A DNA stretch of 64,000 nt from Microbacterium oryzae. Lineage in GTDB: Bacteria; Actinomycetota; Actinomycetes; Actinomycetales; Microbacteriaceae. Location: positions 1,488,001 to 1,552,000 of the forward strand of contig NZ_CP032550.1 of assembly GCF_009735645.1 (NCBI RefSeq), read 5' to 3'. The notes below the pieces were generated by a model that worked only from the letters and a program-made list of their open reading frames with translations, ran no database searches and was not told the DNA's origin. The position numbers were made by a program, and so were the translations under genes. The stretch's first letter is position 1; every line of letters starts with the position of its first letter. This document shows, piece by piece, positions 26,431 through 34,019 of the stretch.

Positions 26431-27330
26431 ATGGCCAGCCCCGGTTTCAACAACCCCGTCTTCTCGCCGGACCCGCGCGCGGTCCGGTCCTACCCCGGCG
26501 CGCCCCGCACCGCGCAGTACGGCACACCCACGACCCCGCCGCCCGCGGACCAGTTCGGACAGATGGGCGTCGACGCCGCTGCGAACGCGCAGATGGAGGG
26601 GGCGTTCGCCGCTCCCCCCGCCGGCGCGCACCAGACCGGGCGCATGACCATCGAGGACACCGTCATGAAGACGGTGCTCCTGTTCGCGGTGCTCCTCGTG
26701 ACGGCGGCGGTGGGCTGGATCGTCACGCTCGGCGGCTCGCTCAGCCCCGCGAACGCCACCTCGCTGTCGATGGGCCCGTGGCTCATCGGCGTCATCGGCG
26801 GCGGCATCCTCGGTCTCGTCAACGCGTTCAAGAAGAACCCGAGCGTTCCGCTCATCGTCGCGTACGCGGCGTTCGAAGGTCTGTTCGTCGGCGGCATCTC
26901 CGCCTACTTCGAGTTCATCTACCCGAGCATCATCGTGCAGGCCACGCTCGCCACGGTCGCAGTCGTCGGCGTGACGCTCGCGCTGTTCATGAGCGGCAAG
27001 GTCCGCGCCACCCCGCGCGGCGCCAAGATCCTCATGATCGCGATGATCGGCTACCTCGTCTTCTCGGTGCTGAACCTCGTGCTCTCGATGACCGGCGTCG
27101 TCGACGGCTGGGGCCTCCGCTCCGGCTGGATCGGCATCGCGATCGGCGTGCTCGTCGTCTTCATGGCCGCGTACTCGCTCGTGATGGACTTCGACATGGT
27201 GCAGCAGGGCGTCCGCAACGGCGCTCCCCGCAAGTTCGCCTGGCAGGCCGCCTTCGGCATCATGGTCACCGTCGTGTGGCTGTACGTCGAGATCCTGCGC
27301 ATGATCGCGATCCTCCGCGGCAGCGACTGA
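26431..27330 (+). CDS. Bax inhibitor-1/YccA family membrane protein
   Basis: A 299-residue protein with a ~85-residue Pro-rich cytoplasmic N-terminus (MASPGFNNPVFSPDPRAVRS) and seven helices from ~90 on. Family hallmarks are NPSVPLIVAYAAFEGLFVGG and the C-terminal YVEILRMIAILRGSD. Bacterial relatives act as calcium/proton leak channels or membrane-protein quality-control partners; the role here is not shown. Start ATG 26431 follows TTGGAGTG. A strong hairpin follows the stop. Confidence 0.88.
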   Translation: MASPGFNNPVFSPDPRAVRSYPGAPRTAQYGTPTTPPPADQFGQMGVDAAANAQMEGAFAAPPAGAHQTGRMTIEDTVMKTVLLFAVLLVTAAVGWIVTLGGSLSPANATSLSMGPWLIGVIGGGILGLVNAFKKNPSVPLIVAYAAFEGLFVGGISAYFEFIYPSIIVQATLATVAVVGVTLALFMSGKVRATPRGAKILMIAMIGYLVFSVLNLVLSMTGVVDGWGLRSGWIGIAIGVLVVFMAAYSLVMDFDMVQQGVRNGAPRKFAWQAAFGIMVTVVWLYVEILRMIAILRGSD

Positions 27331-27347
27331 CCCCGCCACCGCTTCCC

Positions 27348-27380
27348 ACGAAGGCCGTCCCGTCTCGGGGCGGCCTTCGT
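27348..27380 (+). terminator. Hairpin after the Bax inhibitor-like gene
   Basis: Perfect 10-base arms ACGAAGGCCG (27348-27357) and CGGCCTTCGT (27371-27380) with a 13-base loop, 17 bases after the stop codon. No strong T-run, as is usual in this GC-rich group. Confidence 0.75.
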
Positions 27381-27458
27381 CGTACCGGGTCCCAGCATCC
27401 GACGAGCGCGCCCGCTCCCCACGCGGTCCGCGCATCTCGTAGCGCCGCCATCCCCCTG

Positions 27459-27476
27459 ACATAGCAGCGGCATAGC
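27459..27476 (+). promoter_or_regulatory. Candidate response-regulator direct repeat, site 2
   Basis: ACATAGC (27459-27465), AGCG, GCATAGC (27470-27476), 22 bases before the first gene of the envelope cluster. It shares the CATAG-N6-CATAG core with the site at 29560. Confidence 0.5.
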
Positions 27477-27497
27477 GGGCGCGTCGAGCATCGGCTC

Positions 27498-28421
27498 ATG
27501 ACCGAAAGACGCACCCTCTCCCGCCGGGCCTTCCTCATCGGCGGCGCGACCGCCGTCGTCGGCGCCGGCTCCGCGACCTGGTGGGCCGCGGATCGCTTCC
27601 TCATCCCCCACGTCGAGGTCGCCGACGTCTCCGCCGTCGAGCAAGAGCAGGCGCAGCAGCAGACCGGAACCGCGGCGTCCGCCACGACCTCGACCGCACC
27701 CGACGTCACCGTCGAGACCGTGACGACCGGCTCCGGCAGCGACACCGTCACCGCCTACGTGGCGAAGGTGTCGCTCGACGACCCGACCGCCCTGCGCACG
27801 GCGTTCGCGCACGACCAGTTCGGCGAGAACATCACCCAGCTCGTGTCGGAGATGGCTACGGCGCAGGGGGCGGTCTTCGCCGTCAACGGCGACTACTACG
27901 GCTTCCGCGACACCGGCATCCAGATCCGCAACGGCGTGATCTACCGCGACCTCGGCGCACGCGAGGGCCTCGCGCTCTATGCGGATGGCCGTGCCGCGAT
28001 CTACGACGAGACGACGACGAGCGCGCAGGAGCTTCTCGACGACGGCGTGTGGACCACCCTGTCGTTCGGCCCCGCCCTCGTGCGCGACGGCGCCGCGATC
28101 GCCGGCGTCGACGAGGTGGAGATCGACACGAACGTCGGCAACCACTCGATTCAGGGCCGGCAGCCGCGCACCGCCATCGGCGTCATCGACGCCTCGCACC
28201 TCGTCTTCGTGGTCGTCGATGGACGCGACGAGGGCTACAGCCGCGGGATGACCCTCCCCGAGCTCGCCGACATGCTCGTCGGCCTCGGCGCGCAGACCGC
28301 GTACAACCTCGACGGCGGCGGCTCGAGCGAGATGTGGCACGAGGGCGAGGTCGTGAACCGCCCCTCGAACGGCGGAGAGCGCGCGACCAGCGACATCCTC
28401 TACATCGGCGGTGCGGCGTGA
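27498..28421 (+). CDS. Exported phosphodiester glycosidase (NAGPA-like)
   Basis: A 307-residue exported protein. The N-terminus TLSRRAFLIGGATAVVG is a twin-arginine type signal. After a Ser/Thr/Ala linker, residues ~75-307 form the phosphodiester glycosidase (NAGPA) domain: VFAVNGDYYGFRD, GRQPRTAIGVIDASHLVFVV, YNLDGGGSSEMW and a C-terminal ATSDILYIG. Enzymes of this type remove sugars from phosphodiester-linked glycans. Start ATG 27498. It begins a five-gene cluster and overlaps the next gene by GTGA. Confidence 0.88.
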   Translation: MTERRTLSRRAFLIGGATAVVGAGSATWWAADRFLIPHVEVADVSAVEQEQAQQQTGTAASATTSTAPDVTVETVTTGSGSDTVTAYVAKVSLDDPTALRTAFAHDQFGENITQLVSEMATAQGAVFAVNGDYYGFRDTGIQIRNGVIYRDLGAREGLALYADGRAAIYDETTTSAQELLDDGVWTTLSFGPALVRDGAAIAGVDEVEIDTNVGNHSIQGRQPRTAIGVIDASHLVFVVVDGRDEGYSRGMTLPELADMLVGLGAQTAYNLDGGGSSEMWHEGEVVNRPSNGGERATSDILYIGGAA

Positions 28422-29554
28422 CGGTCGTGGCGATCCCCGCGTACGAGCCGGATCATCGCCTCGTCGACCTGACCGCGGCCATCCGCCGGCTCGACCCGGG
28501 TCTCGAGATCGTCGTGGTCGACGACGGCAGCGCCGTCTTCTCGGCGCCCGTGTTCGCCGCCCTCGAGGCCGCCGGCATCGCGGTGCTGAGCCACGGCGCG
28601 AACCGGGGCAAGGGCGCCGCCCTCCGAACGCTGTTCCAGCACGCGCGGGCGCACCATCCGGGCGCCGCCGTCGTCACCGCCGATGCGGATGGCCAGCATG
28701 CGCCGGACGACATCGTCCGCGTCGCGCGGGAGGCGGAGAGCCGCCCGGAGGCGATCGTCCTGGGGGTCCGCGCCTTCGACGGCGAGGACGTCCCGCTGCG
28801 CAGCCGCTTCGGCAACGCCGTGGCCGCCCGGGCCTTCGCGCTGGCGACCGGCGAGCGCGTCGCCGACACGCAGACCGGGCTGCGCGGCGTCCCCGCGGCC
28901 GCCCTCCCCTGGGCGGTCGGCCTGCCCGGCGACCGCTTCGAGTACGAGGCGGTGATGCTGCTGCGCGCGCGGCGTGCGGGCTTCGCGCTCGCGCAGACGC
29001 CGATCGCGACGGTCTACCTCGACGAGAACCGCAGCTCGCACTTCCGGCCGCTGCGGGACTCCGCGCGGGTGCTGGCCCCGCTCGCGGCGTTCCTCGCGTC
29101 GTCGCTGCTCGCGGCCGCGGTCGACGCCGTGCTCCTCTGGGCGCTGCTGCAGGCGAGCGGATGGCTGCCGGGCGCGATCGTGATGGCTCGCCTCGTGAGC
29201 GCGGCCGTCAACTTCGTCGTCAACCGGCAGTGGGTGTTCGGGCGCGACGGCCGGCCATCCGCTCTCGGCGTGGCGCTGGGCCGGTATGCGGCGCTGGCCA
29301 CGGCCATCCTCGCGGCGAATGTGACCCTCATGACCGTGCTCGACGCGCTGGGTGTGGGGCTGGTCGTGGCGAAGCTCGCGACCGAGGGCGTGCTGTGGGT
29401 GGCGGCGTTCGTCGTGCAGCGGGTGTGGGTGTTCGCCCGCGACCGGGCCGCCGGATCAGCTCGCCAGTGCGGGCGACACGCTTCCGGCGCCGAGACCGCA
29501 TCGCCCGCACTGGCGAACCGGAAGGCGGTGCGCAGACCCTATGTCCTCGCATGA
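28418..29554 (+). CDS. GT2 glycosyltransferase fused to a GtrA-like membrane domain
   Basis: A 378-residue two-domain protein. Residues 1-~210 are a family 2 glycosyltransferase (VAIPAYEP, VVVDDGSA, VVTADADGQHAPDDI with the DxD-type site, and TQTGLRG). Residues ~225-350 are a four-helix GtrA-like domain (SAAVNFVVNRQWVFG and VQRVWVFARD are its typical segments). It likely moves or uses a polyprenyl-linked sugar. The last ~30 residues are encoded by a palindromic repeat (29461-29516), so the original stop was probably displaced. GTG start overlaps the upstream gene. Confidence 0.88.
   Translation: MTVVAIPAYEPDHRLVDLTAAIRRLDPGLEIVVVDDGSAVFSAPVFAALEAAGIAVLSHGANRGKGAALRTLFQHARAHHPGAAVVTADADGQHAPDDIVRVAREAESRPEAIVLGVRAFDGEDVPLRSRFGNAVAARAFALATGERVADTQTGLRGVPAAALPWAVGLPGDRFEYEAVMLLRARRAGFALAQTPIATVYLDENRSSHFRPLRDSARVLAPLAAFLASSLLAAAVDAVLLWALLQASGWLPGAIVMARLVSAAVNFVVNRQWVFGRDGRPSALGVALGRYAALATAILAANVTLMTVLDALGVGLVVAKLATEGVLWVAAFVVQRVWVFARDRAAGSARQCGRHASGAETASPALANRKAVRRPYVLA
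29461..29516. repeat. Palindromic element, copy B, inside a gene 3' end
   Basis: Arms TCGCCAGTGCGGGCGA (29461-29476) and its exact complement (29501-29516). It overlaps the final codons of the GT2-GtrA gene and encodes the odd C-terminal tail RQCGRHASGAETASPALANR. Confidence 0.85.
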
Positions 29555-29559
29555 GCCGC

Positions 29560-29577
29560 CCATAGAAGCCGCATAGC
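29560..29577 (+). promoter_or_regulatory. Candidate response-regulator direct repeat, site 3
   Basis: CCATAGA (29560-29566), AGCC, GCATAGC (29571-29577), 38 bases before the DUF4956 start. Same geometry as the sites at 26314 and 27459. Confidence 0.5.
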
Positions 29578-29615
29578 CGGCCCGATTTCACTGAAAGCAA
29601 CGAAAGGTGAACGAC

Positions 29616-30221
29616 ATGCCCGATCTCACGATGCTCCTCATCGACCTGGCCGCCATCACGCTGCTGACGGTCGCCGTGTACTTCCAGCGCCACCGGCGCC
29701 GCGACCTCGTCGTCGCCTTCTTCGGCGTCAACATCGGCGTCTTCGCCGTCTGCCAGGTGCTCGCCACGTCGGAGGTCGCCGTCGGCCTCGGACTCGGCCT
29801 GTTCGGCGTGCTGTCGATCATCCGCCTCCGCTCGAGCGAGATCTCGCAGCGCGAGGTGGCCTACTACTTCGCTGCCCTCGCGGTCGGGCTCCTCACCGGC
29901 CTGTCGCAGTCGTTCAGCGTGCTGCCGACCGTGCTCGTCGCGGTCATCGTCGTCGCCCTCGCGATCGTCGACCATCCCGCGCTCTTCTCCTCCTACCGCC
30001 ACCGAACCGTGCAGCTCGACGAGGCGATCGGCGACGACACGCGACTGCGGGCGGTGCTGGAGGAGCGCCTGAGCGGCGACGTCCGCGCCCTCTCCGTGCA
30101 GCACATCGACTTCGTCAACGACACGACGCTCGTCGATGTCCGCTACCGCGCGCACGCCCGCACCACGCGCACGGCCGGTCGCGCCGTCCGCGCCGCCCTC
30201 GGCGAGGACGTGGCGGCATGA
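29616..30221 (+). CDS. DUF4956 membrane protein
   Basis: A 201-residue protein with about four helices in residues 5-115 and a soluble C-terminal part (about 120-201). The diagnostic stretch is GLFGVLSIIRLRSSEISQRE, in which the R-x-R-S/T-E core is conserved in DUF4956. This family is regularly encoded beside VTC-domain proteins, as here (4-base ATGA overlap with the next gene). Start ATG 29616 is preferred because AAAGGTG lies six bases before it; GTG 29607 is possible. Function unproven; a partner for polymer synthesis or export is inferred from linkage. Confidence 0.85.
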   Translation: MPDLTMLLIDLAAITLLTVAVYFQRHRRRDLVVAFFGVNIGVFAVCQVLATSEVAVGLGLGLFGVLSIIRLRSSEISQREVAYYFAALAVGLLTGLSQSFSVLPTVLVAVIVVALAIVDHPALFSSYRHRTVQLDEAIGDDTRLRAVLEERLSGDVRALSVQHIDFVNDTTLVDVRYRAHARTTRTAGRAVRAALGEDVAA

Positions 30222-30985
30222 CTCCCGGGTTCGCGGACCGCTTCGCGGCGATCTCCCTCGACGACCTCGTCGCGGAGGCCGAGCTCCTCACCCGGGTCGA
30301 CCGCAAGTACCTCCTCACGGCGGCCGACGCCGAGCGCGTGCTGGCCCGGGTCGACGACCGCACCCGCGTGCTGGAGATCGACGGCGAGCGCGGCTCGCAG
30401 TACGGCACCATGTACTTCGACACCCCCGACCTGCTGAGCTACCGGCTCGCCGCCCTGGGGCGGCGTCGCCGCTTCAAGCTCCGCGCCCGCCATTACGTCG
30501 ACACCGATGCCGCGTTCCTCGAGCTGAAGACGCGCGGCAGCCGCGGCACGACCGTGAAGGACCGCATCCCTTCGGAGGCCGTCGACCGGCTCACCGCCGA
30601 GGGCCGAGCGTATGCCGCCGAAGGCATGGCGGCCCTGGGCATCGCTCCCGAGGTCGTCGACGAGCTCGTCCCCACGCTCCACACGTCGTACCGACGCACC
30701 ACGCTGCTCCTGCCCGAGGGAGCGCGCGCGACCGTCGACACGCACCTCGAGTGGGCGGATGTCCACGGCGAGCGGATGGCCAGGGCCGACCTCGTCATCG
30801 TGGAGACGAAATCGTCCAGCCGCGCATCGTCGCTGGACCGCCTGCTGTGGCGGGCGGGCATCCGCCCCGTCGGCATCAGCAAGTTCGCGACGGGCCTCGC
30901 AGCCCTCCGCCCCGACCTCCCTTCCAACAAGTGGAGCCGCGTGCTCCGCACCCACTTCGACGCGCATCACGCGCTCGCCGCCTGA
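30218..30985 (+). CDS. VTC-domain polyphosphate polymerase-like protein
   Basis: A 255-residue cytoplasmic VTC domain of the triphosphate tunnel fold, related to the catalytic domain of yeast Vtc4 that makes polyphosphate from ATP. Tunnel-type basic and acidic residues appear in order: TRVDRKYLL (about 26-34), YFDTPDLLSY, RRRRFKLRARHY, FLELKTRGSRGTTVKDRI, SYRRTTLLL and VIVETKSSSR. Whether the bacterial protein makes polyphosphate or modifies another polymer is not established. Its tight link with DUF4956 suggests one membrane-associated complex. Confidence 0.87.
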   Translation: MTPGFADRFAAISLDDLVAEAELLTRVDRKYLLTAADAERVLARVDDRTRVLEIDGERGSQYGTMYFDTPDLLSYRLAALGRRRRFKLRARHYVDTDAAFLELKTRGSRGTTVKDRIPSEAVDRLTAEGRAYAAEGMAALGIAPEVVDELVPTLHTSYRRTTLLLPEGARATVDTHLEWADVHGERMARADLVIVETKSSSRASSLDRLLWRAGIRPVGISKFATGLAALRPDLPSNKWSRVLRTHFDAHHALAA

Positions 30986-30997
30986 CCGGAGATCCTC

Positions 30998-32611
30998 ATG
31001 AACCCTCACCGCCCCACTTCCCGCACCGCCCGCACTCCCCGCACCGCGAGGGTCGGCCTCGGCCTCGTCTTCGCCCTCGCGGTCGCCGGCGTCACCGGAT
31101 GCTCGGCCATCGCGAGCGCCGACACCGGTGCGGCAGCGTCCGGGTCCAGCACCGCCTCCGCGGACTCGAGCACCGACTCGAGCACCGGCACCGGCACCGA
31201 CTCGGCCGTCGACGCCCCCGCCAGCGTCACCGAGGTGCTCGACGCGAACGCCGACCAGACCGTCGTGAACGACGACGAGTGGTCGGTCGACGACGCCGTG
31301 GACGTCACGCTCTCCGGCGACACCGCGACCACCGACGCCTCCGGCGTGACGAGCGCCGACGGCACCGTCACCATCGCCGAGGCCGGCGTCTACCGCCTCT
31401 CCGGCGAGCTCGACGGCTCCGTCGTCATCGATGCGCCCGACGACGCGCAGGTGATCCTCGTCCTCGACGGCGCGACCATCACCGCCGACGCGGCCCCGGC
31501 CATCCAGGTCGTCGCGGCTGACGACGTCGCGATCTTCCTCGCCGACGGGTCGACGAACGCCGTGGCGTCGACCGGCACCTACGCCGACGACGCCGACGCG
31601 AACGCCGCGATCTGGAGCGCGGCCGACCTCACCGTTTCGGGCACGGGCTCGCTCGCCGTCGACGGCTCCGCCGAGGACGGCATCACGAGCAAGGACGACC
31701 TCGTCGTCCTCTCCGGCGACCTCGACGTCACGGCGGCCGACGACGGGCTGAAGGGCAACGACTCGCTCACCGTCCGCGGCGGCACGGTCGCCGTCGACGC
31801 CGGCGGCGACGGCCTCGCCTCCGACCAGGACGAGGACGACACGCAGGGCTACGTCTCGATCGAGGGCGGCACCCTCGACATCACCGCGGGCAGCGACGGG
31901 ATCGACGGGTACACCGATGTCATCGTGACGGACGGCGCGATCACCATCTCCGCGGAGGAGGGCATCGAGGCGGGCACGATCGCGATCGGCGGCGGCACGG
32001 TCGACATCACGTCGACCGACGACGGCATCAACGGGTCGGCGGGGTCATCGGCGGAGTCCACCAGCACCGATCAGGGCCCGGGCGGCATGGGCGGCGGAGG
32101 GATGGCGGACAGCGGCGAGTACGTGCTCATCGCCGGCGGCACCCTGACGATCGACGCCGAGGGCGACGGCCTCGACTCGAACGGCTCGATGGAGATCACC
32201 GGCGGCACCACCGTCGTGTACGGCCCGACGAGCTCCGGCAACGGCGCGCTCGACACCAACGGCACGCTCTCGGTGACGGGCGGCACGGTGCTCGCTCTCG
32301 ACTCCGGCGGCATGAGCGAGTCGCCCGACGCCGACTCCGCGCAGGCGTGGGTGGCGGCGAGCGCTTCCGGCTCGGCGGGTTCGACGGTCGAGATCACCGC
32401 GGCGGATGGCACGGTGCTGTTCTCGACGACCGCCGCGAAGGCGTTCGCCGCGGTGGTGTTCTCGAGCGCCGACGTCGTGTCGGGCGACACCTACTCGATC
32501 ACCGTGGACGGCTCAGCGGCGGCCGAGGCGACGACCGGCCAGGCTCTCGCCGGCGGCATGGGCGGCGGCCCCGGCGGCGGCGCCCCCGGTGGTGCCCGCC
32601 CCGGTCGCTGA
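30998..32611 (+). CDS. Beta-solenoid carbohydrate-binding lipoprotein (Cthe_2159-like)
   Basis: A 537-residue surface lipoprotein: signal ending AGVTGCSA, a Ser/Thr/Asp linker (~35-75), then right-handed parallel beta-helix repeats. Recurring short rungs such as GGTLDITAGSDGIDG, GGTVDITSTDDGINGS and GGTLTIDAEGDGLDSNG are typical of the calcium-binding, polysaccharide-binding Cthe_2159 group. A Gly-rich segment interrupts the helix (GPGGMGGGGM) and the chain ends in GGMGGGPGGGAPGGARPGR. Strongly acidic, so calcium binding is likely. Last gene of the envelope cluster; probably displays or anchors the polymer. Confidence 0.85.
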   Translation: MNPHRPTSRTARTPRTARVGLGLVFALAVAGVTGCSAIASADTGAAASGSSTASADSSTDSSTGTGTDSAVDAPASVTEVLDANADQTVVNDDEWSVDDAVDVTLSGDTATTDASGVTSADGTVTIAEAGVYRLSGELDGSVVIDAPDDAQVILVLDGATITADAAPAIQVVAADDVAIFLADGSTNAVASTGTYADDADANAAIWSAADLTVSGTGSLAVDGSAEDGITSKDDLVVLSGDLDVTAADDGLKGNDSLTVRGGTVAVDAGGDGLASDQDEDDTQGYVSIEGGTLDITAGSDGIDGYTDVIVTDGAITISAEEGIEAGTIAIGGGTVDITSTDDGINGSAGSSAESTSTDQGPGGMGGGGMADSGEYVLIAGGTLTIDAEGDGLDSNGSMEITGGTTVVYGPTSSGNGALDTNGTLSVTGGTVLALDSGGMSESPDADSAQAWVAASASGSAGSTVEITAADGTVLFSTTAAKAFAAVVFSSADVVSGDTYSITVDGSAAAEATTGQALAGGMGGGPGGGAPGGARPGR

Positions 32612-32672
32612 TCCGGGGCGCCGTTCGAGGGCCCTCCGTCCAGAGACCCCCGGCGCCGGCTCCCCCGTACAC

Positions 32673-32779
32673 ACCGCAGGAGATCCCAGCGGGCTCGGCC
32701 CGTGCCGACGCGCTCCGCCCGCCCAACGAGCGGGGCCGGGGGCGGCGGACTGCCGCCCCCGCCACGGATCTCCTGCGGT
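32673..32779. repeat. Inverted repeat enclosing a terminator-like hairpin
   Basis: Outer arms ACCGCAGGAGATCC (32673-32686) and its perfect complement (32766-32779). Inside, 32738-32746 and 32752-32760 form a 9-base GC hairpin with a 5-base loop. It lies between the convergent beta-solenoid and MFS genes, so it may terminate both. Confidence 0.7.
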
Positions 32780-32804
32780 ATGTCCCGGGCCCCGGCTCCC
32801 CGCG

Positions 32805-34019
32805 TCACCCGCGCCCGCGCCGCCGCTCCAGGAAGCCCGACAGCAGCACGACGAGCACGCCCGACACCGGCACGATGAGCAGGCTGACGCGCAGCTCGGT
32901 GGCGTCGGAGATCGCGCCGATCACGAGCGGCGAGATGAGGAAGCCCAGCCGCATCAGCCACGTCACGACCGTGAGCCCGGATCCCGGGCGCAGGCCCGGC
33001 AGCTCGTCGGCCGCGTGCATCGCGGCCGGCACGAGCGTCGCCACGCCGAAGCCCGCCGCCGCGAAGCCGATGAGGGTCCCGGGGATGGTGGGCACCGCGA
33101 GAGCCGAGCCCATGCCCACCGCGACGAGCAGACCGCCGGCGACCGCGACCATCCGCTGGCCGAACCGGTCGACGAGGCGGTCGCCGACGAGGCGCCCGAT
33201 GAACTGCGACCCGATGAGGGCGATGAAGCCCATCGGGGCGAGCACCGCGGCGGCGCCGAGCGACTCGCGCATGTAGAGCGTCGCCCAGGAGCTGCCGACC
33301 TCCTCGACGATGGTGCCCGCGATGGCGATGACCGCGAGGCCCGCCATGATGAACGCGACGCGCGGCGTGAGCCTGCCGGGGGCGGCGGCGGATGGCCGTG
33401 GCGCGTCGGTCTCGCCGGATTCCTCCTCGGGCCCCGGCAGCGCGAACCGCGAGGCGACGACGGCGGTGAGCGCGAAGATGAGCCCGGTGATCGCGAGATG
33501 GATCCCGAGCGGCAGGCCGAGGGCGATCGCGCCGGCCGACATGAGTCCGCCGACCACCGCGCCGAGTGACCAGAGGGCGTGGAAGCCGTTGATGATCGAG
33601 CGTCCGTAGCGGCGCTGCACGCGCAGGCCGTGCGCGTTCTGCGCGACGTCGGTCACCGAGTCGAGGAGCCCGGCGGTGAACAGCGCCAGCGCGAAGAGGA
33701 TGGGCAGCGGCGCGAGCCCGATGCCGAGCATCGCCACGGCGAGGAGGACAGAGCCGATCGCGGCGAGGCGTCCGGAGCCGACCCGGCGGATGAGCGACGC
33801 GGCCGCGAGCCCGGAGATCAGCGCGCCGACCGGCATCGCGGCGATCGATGCGCCGTAGAGGGTGTCGCTGAGGCCGAGGGCGTCCTTGATCTCGGGCAGG
33901 CGCGGCACGACGTTCGCGTACAGGGCGCCGTTCGTGAGGAACAGCGCCGAGACCGCGCCCCGGGCGCGACGGGCGGCCCGGTCCGGCTCGGCACGCGCGG
34001 CCGAGGGATCGGGCGTCAC
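32805..34019 (-). CDS. MFS transporter (FucP/YbjJ-like fold)
   Basis: A 404-residue transporter with about 12 helices. The N-terminal half has FLTNGALYANVVPRLPEIKD, a segment seen in the group that includes E. coli YbjJ, and DVAQNAHGLRVQRRYGRSII. The GTG start at 34019 overlaps the upstream peptidase gene (GTGA). The substrate is unknown. Co-transcription with an aminopeptidase could suggest peptide or antibiotic export, but that is weak. Confidence 0.85.
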   Translation of the reverse strand: MTPDPSAARAEPDRAARRARGAVSALFLTNGALYANVVPRLPEIKDALGLSDTLYGASIAAMPVGALISGLAAASLIRRVGSGRLAAIGSVLLAVAMLGIGLAPLPILFALALFTAGLLDSVTDVAQNAHGLRVQRRYGRSIINGFHALWSLGAVVGGLMSAGAIALGLPLGIHLAITGLIFALTAVVASRFALPGPEEESGETDAPRPSAAAPGRLTPRVAFIMAGLAVIAIAGTIVEEVGSSWATLYMRESLGAAAVLAPMGFIALIGSQFIGRLVGDRLVDRFGQRMVAVAGGLLVAVGMGSALAVPTIPGTLIGFAAAGFGVATLVPAAMHAADELPGLRPGSGLTVVTWLMRLGFLISPLVIGAISDATELRVSLLIVPVSGVLVVLLSGFLERRRGRG

